Under the pieces are notes generated by a model. It ran no database searches and was not told the origin of the DNA. It saw only the letters and a program-made list of their open reading frames with translations. From NCBI GenBank assembly GCA_013433145.1, contig CM024176.1, forward strand, positions 5,194,520 to 5,258,519: a stretch of DNA of 64,000 bases, read 5' to 3'. Shown here piece by piece: positions 37,301 to 47,511 of this stretch. Both the position numbers and the translations under genes were made by a program. Within the stretch, counting starts at the first letter, position 1; each line of letters opens with the position of its first letter. Origin of the DNA: Ascaris suum. Taxonomy: Eukaryota; Nematoda; Chromadorea; Rhabditida; Ascarididae.

Positions 37301-39886
37301 TAAATCCCGTAAAACTCTACGCAAAATACATACATTTTGGATCGGTCATCCCGCATTTTGCAGTGGTCAGCTCTTATTTTATAAGCGACCAAATCTTAAC
37401 ATAATTGGAAGAGAACGATTCTTTCGTACAACGTTCTTGGAAGCGATTGGTTCGTCTGATTTACGAATGCATTTTTGCAAATTTCCTATTATTTGTTAGC
37501 AATGTGAAATAGCGGTTGGTCTAATAAAAGAGTTTGCAAAAATGCTCATTATGCCAATTTCGTTGGCTTATTTCCCGCATATTCCCATCACATATACTGA
37601 ATTCTTTATAGTTTTTAATTGCACTCGAATGCTGATGGAATAATTATATAAATGAGCTTAGAGTACGGAGAACGATATGGAAGTCATAATGTATATCGTT
37701 CTTATCGCAAAAGCACAACTTTGCGCGTTCGAGCTCATAGTTGTTCATCGCAGTTTTTCTTTCATCTGTCTTCGCCTACCATAGATAATGCAATTTTGGA
37801 AGATTTCTTCAGAGCAATTCTTTCCAAAACGCTCTTATGGGCATATATTCAGTCCACCTTTATATGCCCTAAGCGTTTATAATTTTTCTTAAAATGCGTA
37901 ACTTCAGAGATTGAAACCTTGAAAAAGGAGGCTATAAATCAGAACATAAGGTGTTATCGATACAAGAATCAACTAATTTGAGAAGGGCAAAACCGATTTT
38001 CCTTCCGATGAAGCACTCATGCCTCATATGAATGAGTTATTAGCAAGTTGTCAGGAAAACATCGACATACCTTAAAATAGCAGATTTGTTCATCAAACGG
38101 GAACCAATAAATATCGATTTTACAGGAAATCTTGAAAATTCCAGGAGGAATCCATGAAATTGAGCCATCGCTATAACTGATAACATTCACCTTATAGGTG
38201 CTATCGAAAGTTGAATCAACGCTGAAATGAATTCTTTTTTTAGCGATTTCGAAGCCGATTTAAATAATTCGAATAATTTGATGCAAATGCAAAAATAATA
38301 GAATATTGTGAAACTGAGACTTGCTTTCTTTTGTCTAAATATTCTCTCGTTTTCTTGCGTCACGCACTTATGCGACAATACCTCCTACAATTGCAGAAGT
38401 AAAGCTGCCTTATATGCTACGATTCGAAGTAGGAATACAGTTTAGTGAGCGTTTTTCTTCGTTACTCTCCCTTAGATTTTTGTGCGAGATGCGGTGAATA
38501 CAATAGCGCCGATGTTGTGAATAAACAATAAATGTGGTGATTTTAACCATTAATCGAGAATGATTTCATGGAAATAAGTTCTTCGGCAAATGTGAACGCT
38601 TTTCAACTCTCTTATTTCAGAAAAAAAAATGAAAATCTCCACCCACATGAGCTCGAACTCGAAATTTTCCGCTTCGTCCATACCTCGAAAGTTCACAAAT
38701 TCTGTTACGCATATTGGCAAAGTGCTATTTTTCAAAAAATCTTAAAAATATCAGTGTCAGAACAATGTCGATTGTGTCGCAAATCGTTGACGAGGTTTTC
38801 AAGCAGCGATATGGAATGCTTTTCAGACAAACTGCTCCCTAACTGAACTCTTCTATAGAATTTTTGAAGGTAGCGAAGTACCTGTTATACAATAGAATAT
38901 CTGGTTGCCATATCGTTCCTGCTGGATGTCTTAAATCAGTTACATTTTCGTACTCACGAGGATCCCAACGAAGTTTTGAATCTTTCCATGAATATTTCAG
39001 CCATGCATTCACTTCAAGCTTTTCTTCACGTTCGTTCTACAATTCTGTATTAACTTAAAAGGATGTATTGATATAAGGAATTTAAGAAAGAACAAAGAGG
39101 AATCACACCCATGTTAGCTGTATATCTCGCTTCTTTTCCTTATTTTGCTAACATATTGTCACACAAATATTGACTTGGCCTGGTTTGTATGCATGCAGAA
39201 ATAAGTGAATTTTCAATTATCTTTATTAAATTCATACCAGAATGCTTCAAGATCAAAACGAGTGAGTCACTTTCTATGAGAAGTAAGTACATTTATGCTC
39301 GCAAATTACGACGATCGCAAGTCTTGCTAATCGTTTTGCTTGATTAACGCCTCCAGTGATGCTTGACCCGGATAACTTATAACTCTACTTGACCATTAAG
39401 TCATTACAGGACTTAATCGATGCAACCATGACTTTCATTGCCAAGTGAGCTCTTAGATAGAAACCTAATGAATGTCATTTAATTCGCTTATATGCTTAAT
39501 TTTTATTTGCTACACCAAACTAGCGCATTCGCTCAAATGTAATCGCGTTGAGGTAAAAGCACACGAAATGAGAAAACCTTGTTGCAACGCTATGAAGCAC
39601 AGAATCGTCGGTAGACTAAAATTTGTCTATGGAATATCAATCCCCTTTCTTGGTAAATGAAAAAAAAATGCATCACAGTTGTTCCATTCAAAGCAGTATG
39701 ATAACTTACGAGATTGATGATTTGTTGGAAAGCAACGCCAAGCGTGACGACCACACGATCTTCGTTATTCTCGACAGGTCTTTCGAGTGGATTATAATCA
39801 TGAAGCAGATCATTACGCAGTCTCAATTCCGGTGGTGAGGCAATAGAGGACGGTAATAGCAATAAAAAGAATACGTAAGAGATCAT
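31202..39886 (-). CDS. Nicotinic acetylcholine receptor alpha subunit, DEG-3-group-like (10 exons)
   Basis: Subunit of a pentameric cation channel gated by acetylcholine or choline at the plasma membrane. Exons in coding order: 39710-39886, 38882-39036, 38071-38221, 37048-37152, 36149-36240, 34715-34902, 33689-33814, 33144-33352, 32042-32200, 31202-31366. Joined, they give about 508 residues, normal for the family. In order: signal peptide (1 to about 17), ligand-binding domain, Cys-loop C144/C158 with exactly 13 residues between, vicinal cysteines C208-C209 (YECC, alpha type), TM1 (about 228-252), TM2 (about 258-278), TM3 (about 290-312), an intracellular loop of about 140 residues, TM4 (about 475-501), stop. 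Aromatic-box residues W71, Y109, W134, Y206 and Y213 are present. E256 before TM2 indicates cation selectivity. TM2-TM3 ends in the family motif [11 protein letters not shown]. The DEG-3/DES-2/ACR-23 assignment is by resemblance from memory; the exact orthologue is not determined. The exon 4 donor is the only weak junction. Confidence 0.93.
32042..32200 (-). CDS. nAChR exon 9: intracellular MA-helix region
   Basis: Residues 402-454 after an ATTTCAG acceptor. It encodes [18 protein letters not shown] and [18 protein letters not shown], the amphipathic helix before TM4 that is typical of the family. Phase 0 at both ends; donor GTATAT. Confidence 0.92.
33144..33352 (-). CDS. nAChR exon 8: intracellular TM3-TM4 loop, first part
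   Basis: Residues 332-401 after a TTTCGCAG acceptor. It starts [17 protein letters not shown], at the position where relatives carry the amphipathic segment after TM3. A poorly conserved stretch ending ILKENQ follows. The donor is GTACAC, phase 0. Evidence is the open frame, phase agreement on both sides and position; the sequence itself is variable, so confidence is lower than for the membrane exons. Confidence 0.75.
33689..33814 (-). CDS. nAChR exon 7: TM3
   Basis: Residues 290-332 after an ATTATAG acceptor: [19 protein letters not shown] forms TM3, followed by [19 protein letters not shown]. The end is set by a GTAAAT donor (phase 1), which joins in frame to exon 8. A GTTAGC site 12 bases earlier, after GFW, is an alternative in phase 0 that would not fit exon 8. 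Confidence 0.9.
34715..34902 (-). CDS. nAChR exon 6: TM1, pore-lining TM2, start of TM3 linker
   Basis: Residues 227-290 after a TTTGCAG acceptor. TM1 reads [20 protein letters not shown]. The TM1-TM2 turn is YTCEKVG, where most relatives have GEK. TM2 contains [19 protein letters not shown]. The exon ends in VPLLG, phase 1, at a GTAAGC donor. The Glu of CEK (E256) is the intermediate-ring residue expected in cation channels. Confidence 0.96.
36149..36240 (-). CDS. nAChR exon 5: loop C with vicinal cysteines
   Basis: Residues 197-226, after a perfect TTTTCAG acceptor: [20 protein letters not shown] then [10 protein letters not shown]. The YECC pair (C208-C209) defines an alpha subunit that contributes the principal face of the agonist site. 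The exon ends in phase 2 at a GTAAGT donor. Confidence 0.95.
37048..37152 (-). CDS. nAChR exon 4: beta-strands before loop C (3' end uncertain)
   Basis: Residues 162-196, after a GTTACAG acceptor: [19 protein letters not shown] and [15 protein letters not shown]. The donor is unclear. A strong GTGAGA donor would end the exon at 37056 in phase 1, but exon 5 then reads into a stop. Ending at 37048 keeps phase 0 but uses a weak GTTGTT donor. The chosen end follows the reading frame and the length of this loop in related receptors. Confidence 0.8.
38071..38221 (-). CDS. nAChR exon 3: loop B and Cys-loop
   Basis: Residues 111-161, after a TTTCAG acceptor. It encodes [17 protein letters not shown], loop [12 protein letters not shown] (W134), and the Cys-loop from C144 to C158 with the invariant FPFD core. 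The donor is GTATGT, phase 0. Confidence 0.96.
38882..39036 (-). CDS. nAChR exon 2: loops D and A
   Basis: Residues 60-110. The exon follows a TTGTAG acceptor and encodes [17 protein letters not shown], then [14 protein letters not shown] and [10 protein letters not shown]71 (loop D) and Y109 (loop A) line the agonist site. N90-V-T is an N-glycosylation sequon. It ends in phase 2 at a GTACTT donor; the split codon completes as Ser111 with exon 3. Confidence 0.95.
39710..39886 (-). CDS. nAChR exon 1: signal peptide and N-terminal helix
   Basis: Residues 1-59. ATG at 39886-39884 is followed by a hydrophobic signal peptide ([14 protein letters not shown]). Then comes the classic receptor N-terminus with [14 protein letters not shown] and QQIINL. 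The exon ends in phase 0 at a perfect GTAAGT donor (39704-39709 on the plus strand). Confidence 0.95.
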
Positions 39887-42659
39887 TACCGGTGAAAATA
39901 AGCAACCCGCCTCTCAGAATTTGGTTTTAAAGCTTTACTCCGTCAAAAATCGATGACGGATGTGACAACCGTTAAGACGACGATCAAACATCATTACAAA
40001 TACATCTTAAATGTAAGAATACAATCTGGAATATCGGTTCTTCAGGTCAACACATCGAAATAAATTCAAATTAAACCGGTCTTATCGGAATGTGCCCGAC
40101 ACGAAAATATAAAACATCGAAAAGGCTAAATCAAATTCGGCAGTTACCAACAAACCTTCATAGACTGCCCTATTAAAATACTCTGCTTACATTAACTATA
40201 CAATAGCAAACTTTTTAGGTAGTAGTTTGCGCTGCACAGGAATTCTCGCCGTACCATAAATCTCATTCATTCCTTACTCGAGTGCTTTCGAGTTTAACGT
40301 ATGTTCCAATTAATTGACTAACTGCCCACTTTTACATTAGCAAGAGCTCTTAACTTGTTTCGATATATCCACTGCAAGGATGATTATAATAGTAGTATAC
40401 ATGAAGAAATATATAAATGCGCATTACTATAACTAGGTTGCCTAGTTTTTTATGCTGAACCTGTCTTATGCTACGCTATCGAGGGGAAATTTTGTAAATG
40501 CTCGATGAATGACAATGTGTGGTCTGGTTATCTAGAGTTATTCCTCTTCGCCGATATCGATATCAAATGTGCCATCAAAAATCGGTATTCTTCATTCACG
40601 TGATTACTTTAGGCGCAATCAGTGAGCGGCAAACATAGAAAATCGGAAAGCTGAGCTCTGTTATGCAGCTGGATAGGATATACATGAATTTCTTGCCGTT
40701 TGTCGTTCTATAGGTAATAGGTGATTTCCTTGCCTTTTAGGCAGATGTGGTGGTCGAAAACACGGGAGTCGCAAGCTTTACCTTGACGTCACATATTCCT
40801 ATGCGCTTTTTGTTGCACTATTTGCACGGCCAATATTACAACTGGAATCCCTCTTCAGGCATTTTTAGATATCTATCTGACTTATGGAATCCAGAAATGT
40901 GATGATCATTAAAATTTATAAATAGAACTATGGGCAAGAATAATTACTAACTCAGTCTCCATTTAGTTCATCACTTTTCCAGTGAGTTCTAAGTTTGGCG
41001 CTTAAAAGCTGCATAAATATTTGGTTATATGAGCCTAATTTTGCAGCATCACAATTAATCTTTTTCAATTTCCACCGCACGATCTTCCTTCTATTTTCCA
41101 AAATAATACAAGAACATTAATTGGATTATCCCATTTCAGCGAGCACTATTCCTCAGTTGTCTTTTACTAATTTATCGTGTTTGCAAGGAAATCTGCAAGA
41201 GATATATTACATGAGATTGAACAACACAGTATAAATAAGCATGCAGCAAAATGAAAGGAATTAGGCAGTTAGAAAGCGGTGTGGAATACTCCAATGATAT
41301 TTGGCCAAGAGCAGAACAGCACATGTTGGCACGAGTGTAAAGTGACGTTTTAATAGCTGCTGCTGCTTATTCCATTAGAAAATCAACCGAGGTGTACACA
41401 CCTTAAACCTTACACCTCATATACATCTCCGTAATTAACCGTCAAACACACATTATATAATGTGAAGGTTTACTCGATTTCAACGCTTATAAAATTTCTT
41501 CCCTACTAATGCTTCAAAACAACATGAAGTATAAAATAAGGTGGATAAGTAGACCGCACAGTATATCGTTATATGCCTAATAATCAGCGCATGAGAAGAG
41601 TATATAAAGGAAATAAGTGGTATCAGATTGTGTTGCGTATCAGCACTAATATATGCTTTTGTTCCGATAAATAAGTTTAGATTAGATAAGCATCGTTGTT
41701 CAAATGAGCAGAAAAGAATGTAGCTTAGGACAATTCTGTAACAAAAACTTCGTTACTCTATTGCTGAGCTGCAAAATCTATATTCTGATCATCGATCATG
41801 GAAAGTCTTGACCACACCTACCATCCTTTCCATAATCAGTCTGTCAGAAAATTGTTATCAATGGCTAGGCGCATGCCGATAATCTTCGAAAATAGTGGTT
41901 GTTTCATATCACAAATCGTCACCGTAACTCCTTCGCTGTGGTTTTTCCTTTGACAGCCCGAATTTCAGGTTTTTGATTAAAATACCTCTCACAGCTTGTT
42001 TAACATAAATACTCTGTGGTTCAGTAACATGTAAATGCTATTGTAAGAATCGATGATCTAAGTTAGCAAACGTTTATGCCGAAACTTGTAATAAAATGTG
42101 AAAATAAGTGAGTTTGGAGTAAAAGGCAATTTGGACTGCACAGTAAAATTTGCTTTTAGTCGACGATAAGTACGTGAGGCATTTTACTTGATTTCGCACT
42201 AAAATGGTGCCTTTTGGGGCTATAGAGTGCTCAGAGGCACCGTGACAGATTCCAATCGAAATTCCCTCAAGATGAGGGCGAAACGCGGTAAATAAGACTT
42301 ACCGGAAGAATCTCATAACGAGATGCATTAGGAAATTTTGAGCGCATTATTTACTGCGCGAGTCATCCGTTAACAATTCCACCTAATCCTCTTCATATGA
42401 AGAATAACGGAAGAATACATTTCTTCACAGATTTCCTCATGACGACAAAAATGTAAAAAACAACTATGAAACCTCAGGGACAATCTCGAGGCTGAAATCT
42501 TCCTAAGACCAAAAAAAAACGAATTGCGAGGGGAGAAGAAGTAATTTTATCGATAAACATTATATCTCTTAACATATTATAGATGGTATGTTATAAAGAT
42601 TTCTTGAGCTAGCTTACAGTGCTGGCACATACGCTTGGAAGATGTTTTTGAAATTACGC
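39887..42659. other. Upstream region of the receptor gene; no supported gene
   Basis: Very AT-rich, with few open frames on either strand. It probably includes the promoter of the receptor gene; no specific element can be named. Confidence 0.5.
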
Positions 42660-42766
42660 GGTGAGATTAGCTAAGTTAGTGATCATCAGGAGAAATATCA
42701 CCGGTGAGGTTAGATAGGTAAGTGAGGTTAGATAAGTTAGTAGTGATCATCAGGAGGGATTCCAGC
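42660..42766. repeat. Imperfect tandem repeat
   Basis: Units of the form GGTGAGATTAGCTAAGTTAG ... GATCATCAGGAG recur. The first copy is 42660-42692 and a diverged copy is about 42719-42766; an extra partial unit (GTGAGGTTAGATAGGTAA) lies between them. Confidence 0.85.
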
Positions 42767-42804
42767 AGGCGTGGTTAATTTCTGGTCGTATTGTTTTACT
42801 TAAA

Positions 42805-43740
42805 TTGGTCTTCAACAACAGTAGGTCAACATATTTAACCATGACAGAAATAATGCCTGCACGTGAATGCAGTCTTTGTACTCTCAACATGGACTACGCT
42901 AGTACTATTGGAGCTGACTATCTTGAAGGGAATTTCACCGTATTTGTGGAAAAATTAAAATGCTACCAGCAGAATTTGAAGTCGAATAAAGATAACGGCA
43001 TATAAGCGATTGGAGTGCTTCGAAGATGTAATACGCAAAAGCCGCAGCAGCTCATGCATGCGATTCTTATTTTGGCTGCTGACAGCCGGCTGTTAACTGA
43101 AGTTTCGAAGCACTTGCATAAAGATAACGAATGACTGTTCGTTGAAATGATCCCTTTGACGTCATAGATGCAAAAAAATCGACCCTCATGTGTCAGGCGC
43201 AGAGCAATTGCCGTTTAAGGACGAAAGAATCATTAACTCGACGCAGTAGCTGTCAAATGCGCTCGAAACAGTTTCAGTTATTCATACCATCCGCTAATAG
43301 AAAACAAACGTCATTTGGCAGTAAATGAGAGGACAATATTTAGACACTGCCGAAAACCTTGCAAATATGAAGAGTTTGCCAGAACACGGCATTTCTTGGA
43401 TCATGCGTCTGAGAAAACACGGAAAGCAACATAGAAGAAATTTGTTGAGTTTTCTAACAGTGAATGAGCATTGAGCATCAACGAAATCCAGCTATCTGAA
43501 TGAGCAGATAAGCTCTCCAGTCAAACTGAAGCCTTCAGAAGCCTCAACCGTGTTGCAGTGGTGATGAGCAACTAATACGTTAGATTCCTCTACAAATTCA
43601 TTCGCATAGTTAAAGCAGATCAAACCGACCTATCGCTCGCTGTTTACGAGACGTTGAAATGTCTTCAAATTGAAAAAAAAAGCTCAAATTATTGGTGCAA
43701 ATCGATCTATCAAGGAGCCTGATTCAGGAGTTATATATTA
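42805..43740 (+). other. Second stop-poor tract, possible decayed coding relic
   Basis: The plus strand opens with an ATG frame (42805-43002) containing MTEIMPARECSLCTLNMDYA. It then continues through scattered stops and frame changes with protein-like phrases (PQQLMHAILILAADSRLLTE, YHPLIENKRHLAVNERTIF). No domain recognised. It resembles the 12-14.6 kb tract in texture but I could not show sequence identity. Confidence 0.25.
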
Positions 43741-46700
43741 CAAGTTATAATGTACAAATTTATTATGGCTTCGAAGTCGATAATTTATGAATATGTGAGC
43801 GATTTAGCATATCTCGAATAACATTTATGGAGAGCGTTTACGGCCAAGGTGTTCGTCGCTTCAAACTAGTGCTGAAATGACGCATCTGCACCGATCACAG
43901 CAAATGCATCGTATCGCAATACAGAAAAATTTACTTCAAGCTGCCAGCATGGGCAAGTGAGGATTTACAGACCAAGAATCAACTTCTAGATCGTGTTCAA
44001 AATATAGGAACAAATCATGAATGACTGATCTCTCACTGAGTGGGCATGAAGTGAGTTTCAAATTACATGCCATCAGGGCAATTACTACGTCATAGAAGTG
44101 GATGCTCATCTGAAGTCGTTTTTCGGGCCTTGGCATCCTTTTTGAGTACATACTTATGGTGCCGCCAGTTTGAGGGAAGTAATTCCTTACAAGATATAGA
44201 AGGTGCTGAATATGTTATTCACGCCCTAAGGCGCCCAACGAGCTTATGTTTGGCCATAATTGCGCTTTTTGGCATGCCTGTTGCCCATTATATGAATATT
44301 GCGAAGAGATAACATTTCGAAAATCCCAATTCTGGGGCATAAATCTACGTTAGTTGCTCTGCAGCGCGCTGCTTAACTTCAAGAATCCAGATGGCTTATC
44401 TTCTTAAACTTGTCCAACCATTACAGCTGAAATCACCCGAACACAAAATCGCTGGTTAAACGACACTGGAGCTATAAATCAATAATTCCCATTGTCAACG
44501 AGGTATATGACATAGCATCATTAAAAGAGAAAAAGTGCTGCAAGATTCCAAACTTTCCTCACAATCCCATCCGCTTCTCCGTTCTCTTAGAAGTGGTTTT
44601 ATTCTGACGGTTCACGGAAAATATTTGAAATTATTCTGCACATTCGAGTGATTGATGATATCGTGAGAATACTACGCAAAATTCGTTGACTTCAATTCTG
44701 CAGAGTCGGAAGAGAGAAAAATCTGTTCATTTTTTGGCGATTTCCTCTATTTATGGAGAAACTGGAATCCAATAATTCAGCTTAGTTTAGCACGAATAAA
44801 TCCCTGACGTCTCACTTGTTATTGTTTATTCTCTGCCACATATTCACCAGAAACGTCGTTAAGAACACAAATTAAAGATAGGAAATTTCTGAATAATCAC
44901 TAGCTTCACAAAAACTTTTAGTCTCTAGATAAATGCATCGAATCAGTTAATTCATCGGAAGTGACGGAAATGCCAATAGTAGATCATGAGTAAACCAATT
45001 GTTGCTTCGATCACCAAATTAGATCAGCAATAGATCAATAATGATGAAAAAAACGATCAAAGATAGGATGAGGGAATGTGAACAGATGCGATGCGAGTGA
45101 ACGCTTAAAATAATCGAAAAATTTCGCTGAGGAAGCGGACGACAGTGAAGCAAGGAGAAAAGCGAGGAAAGCAAGCACTCGCTAAAGCAGCACATCGATC
45201 TTCACATTCGAGCGATGGAACGCAGCCACTTTAGATCTTCTCGTTGCCTCGTTATCTACATCCGTTTCGGGATTCAGTGCACACTATCACATCCGAATTA
45301 CTTCCTCTTATGAGTAAAATGACGCCGACGCCAAATTCTTTCGCATCGTTATTTGAAGCATTGCCATTTTCCAGTTGGTTCCACACATTAATCGTAGGAC
45401 ATCACTCTACAAGAGTTTCGCAGCCGGTGTTATTTTATGCATATCGTTGCATGGCACATGAATGAATAATTCTTGTGGCACTTTTCAAATACTCCCTTCG
45501 ACTTGCGAAGGGATTAAATACTAAGCCAAGAATTTCGGAAGGAATTCTAAGCCAAGGAACTTTGGATAAAACAAGAGCTTCTAGGCTTAAGATGACCGAT
45601 AGAGGGAGAAATGAAGGGGCAGCAAATGTATCCCATCTTTCTTTCATTAATTTTCACATTGTTTTCCTCTTATTCGAACAGTTGCTTTCAGAGAGAATTG
45701 ACTCGATCGCTCGACTCGATAGTCTTCCGCACAGTCATTCCGTAAAAGAATATAAGAAAGTGAATCATTATCTATGGATTACGTACAGTCTCTTGACTGT
45801 CATATCAAAAACAATTAAACGAAGAATATACTCGCTAGCAGGATAAGCTTGGATGCGAGCAAAGCAAACTCGGTTCCCTTAAGGCGTTTACTCTCCGAAT
45901 CACTTCGCTGAGGTAGTACATTCACCTAACAGCTGTTTTCTTATACGAATCATCCAGACACCAGTTACCTATACAAGTTGGAAGTTCCAAAAAATTTAAA
46001 GTCGTGATAAACAATTCCCTCAAAAACTTTTTTAAAAACCAATATCATTCTCGAACCAATGAATGGCACGTAGACAGCGAGAGGAAAAATTTTCAAGAAA
46101 GCATAAGCAATAATCAGGTTTTTCAACTGGAAATAGCACCTGCAGAAAATTTTGCTTACTGAAAGCAATTTTCTGCTTTTTTTGATATTGCGCAACATTA
46201 GAATTACAGAAAAGACTTTCAGTAAACTGTATGAACTGCTGCAAACAACAACCCAACTGGATGTCGTTGAAAGTCGTTGGATCCAACAACAATCCAACAA
46301 TCCAACAACAACGCTAAGGCGTGAAATTAAGTCGCTGAAAAAATCCGATCTTTGTACCATCGAAGAGTAATTAAACAGCGAACTCACTTTCATAAATTTT
46401 TATCAATACGATAAAAATGTTTAATTTGTTAACCAAATATTATTCAAAAGTGAGAAAATCGGCTGGGTAGAAAGTGATGCAGTTTATTTCGTTGAAAGAA
46501 CACATATGGAATGAAAAAAAGCCGATTACTCGATTTCCATTTCGCTCATTTCTTTGTTAAAGTCAACAATCGGAAAGAAGGTGAAGTGAGCTAAACGCGA
46601 CGTGCTTATTTCAAAAACGATGTCGACGGTGTAGCCGATCGAAGGGTACATTGCGGACACTATTCATCGTTGCTGAAAAATTTCCGAGAAACATTATAAT

Positions 46701-47401
46701 ACCGAATTAATATATCTTCAAACACAATTATCGCAGAAGTGGTCATATGGTTACAGCTTTTAAAAAAATTTCCAGCATCTGACAATCACCGCAAATATTA
46801 TGTCTTAGGGAACTTCGATGAGTGCTGAAATAAAGCACCTACTGACGGATCCTGAAGATATATAACATACCTTCACACCTCCCCTCTCCTCGCCCTTTCC
46901 TTCCTTTTTCTACTGTCATTCTGATCCACCTGTCTCAGAAAGTGACCAGTAAAAGTTTTTTCACAGTTGCGCGTTGTGACGGACAGGGCATAAGGCTTTC
47001 TTGGTTCATTATTGAGACTTTTGATACGGCACCAAAGTTTATGATAATCTGCAGCATTCCAAAAAAATTTGTCGATTCATGCACAAAGTTAGCCAAAAGT
47101 CTCATCACCGCATAATTAATAAAAATAACGGATATTTGAAATGAATGTTAATGTAAATGGAATCTGATCTCATTCCAGTTTCTAATGGAATTATTTTGAC
47201 CCTATCCTCCTATGCATGCATTCATAGGAATTCATCTTGAAGCAGAGCTTTCAATGATAATTTAAACCTCAGTCGAATTCTGCAAATTCATTTTTGCCTC
47301 TTCGAAATCATATTCACTAATCTTCACAATATCTTGAAACTTCCAAGAAGTAGAAATTAAATTAACAACGATAATTTTGAAAAGTTACTTAAGACACAAC
47401 C
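43741..47401. other. Spacer downstream of the Maelstrom-like gene; no supported gene
   Basis: Short open frames only. Contains a CAACAA-type low-complexity stretch at about 46280-46312. Confidence 0.5.
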
Positions 47402-47511
47402 TTAACAAGTGTTGCGAAATTCCACATTCTCCAGGTCGTCCTTGTCACGCGTTGTATTTGAACCGAAATCCATCGAACTCAGCCAGTTGGTGACATTTTG
47501 AATTGCATCAG
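47402..47511 (-). CDS. mael: Maelstrom-like exon 8: C-terminus and stop
   Basis: The exon follows an ATTTTCAG acceptor, in phase with exon 7: DAIQNVTNWLSSMDFGSNTT, then RDKDDLENVEFRNTC and TAA. The short acidic, polar sequence has no recognisable domain. Coding support is the clean acceptor, the phase match and the codon content. Confidence 0.6.
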
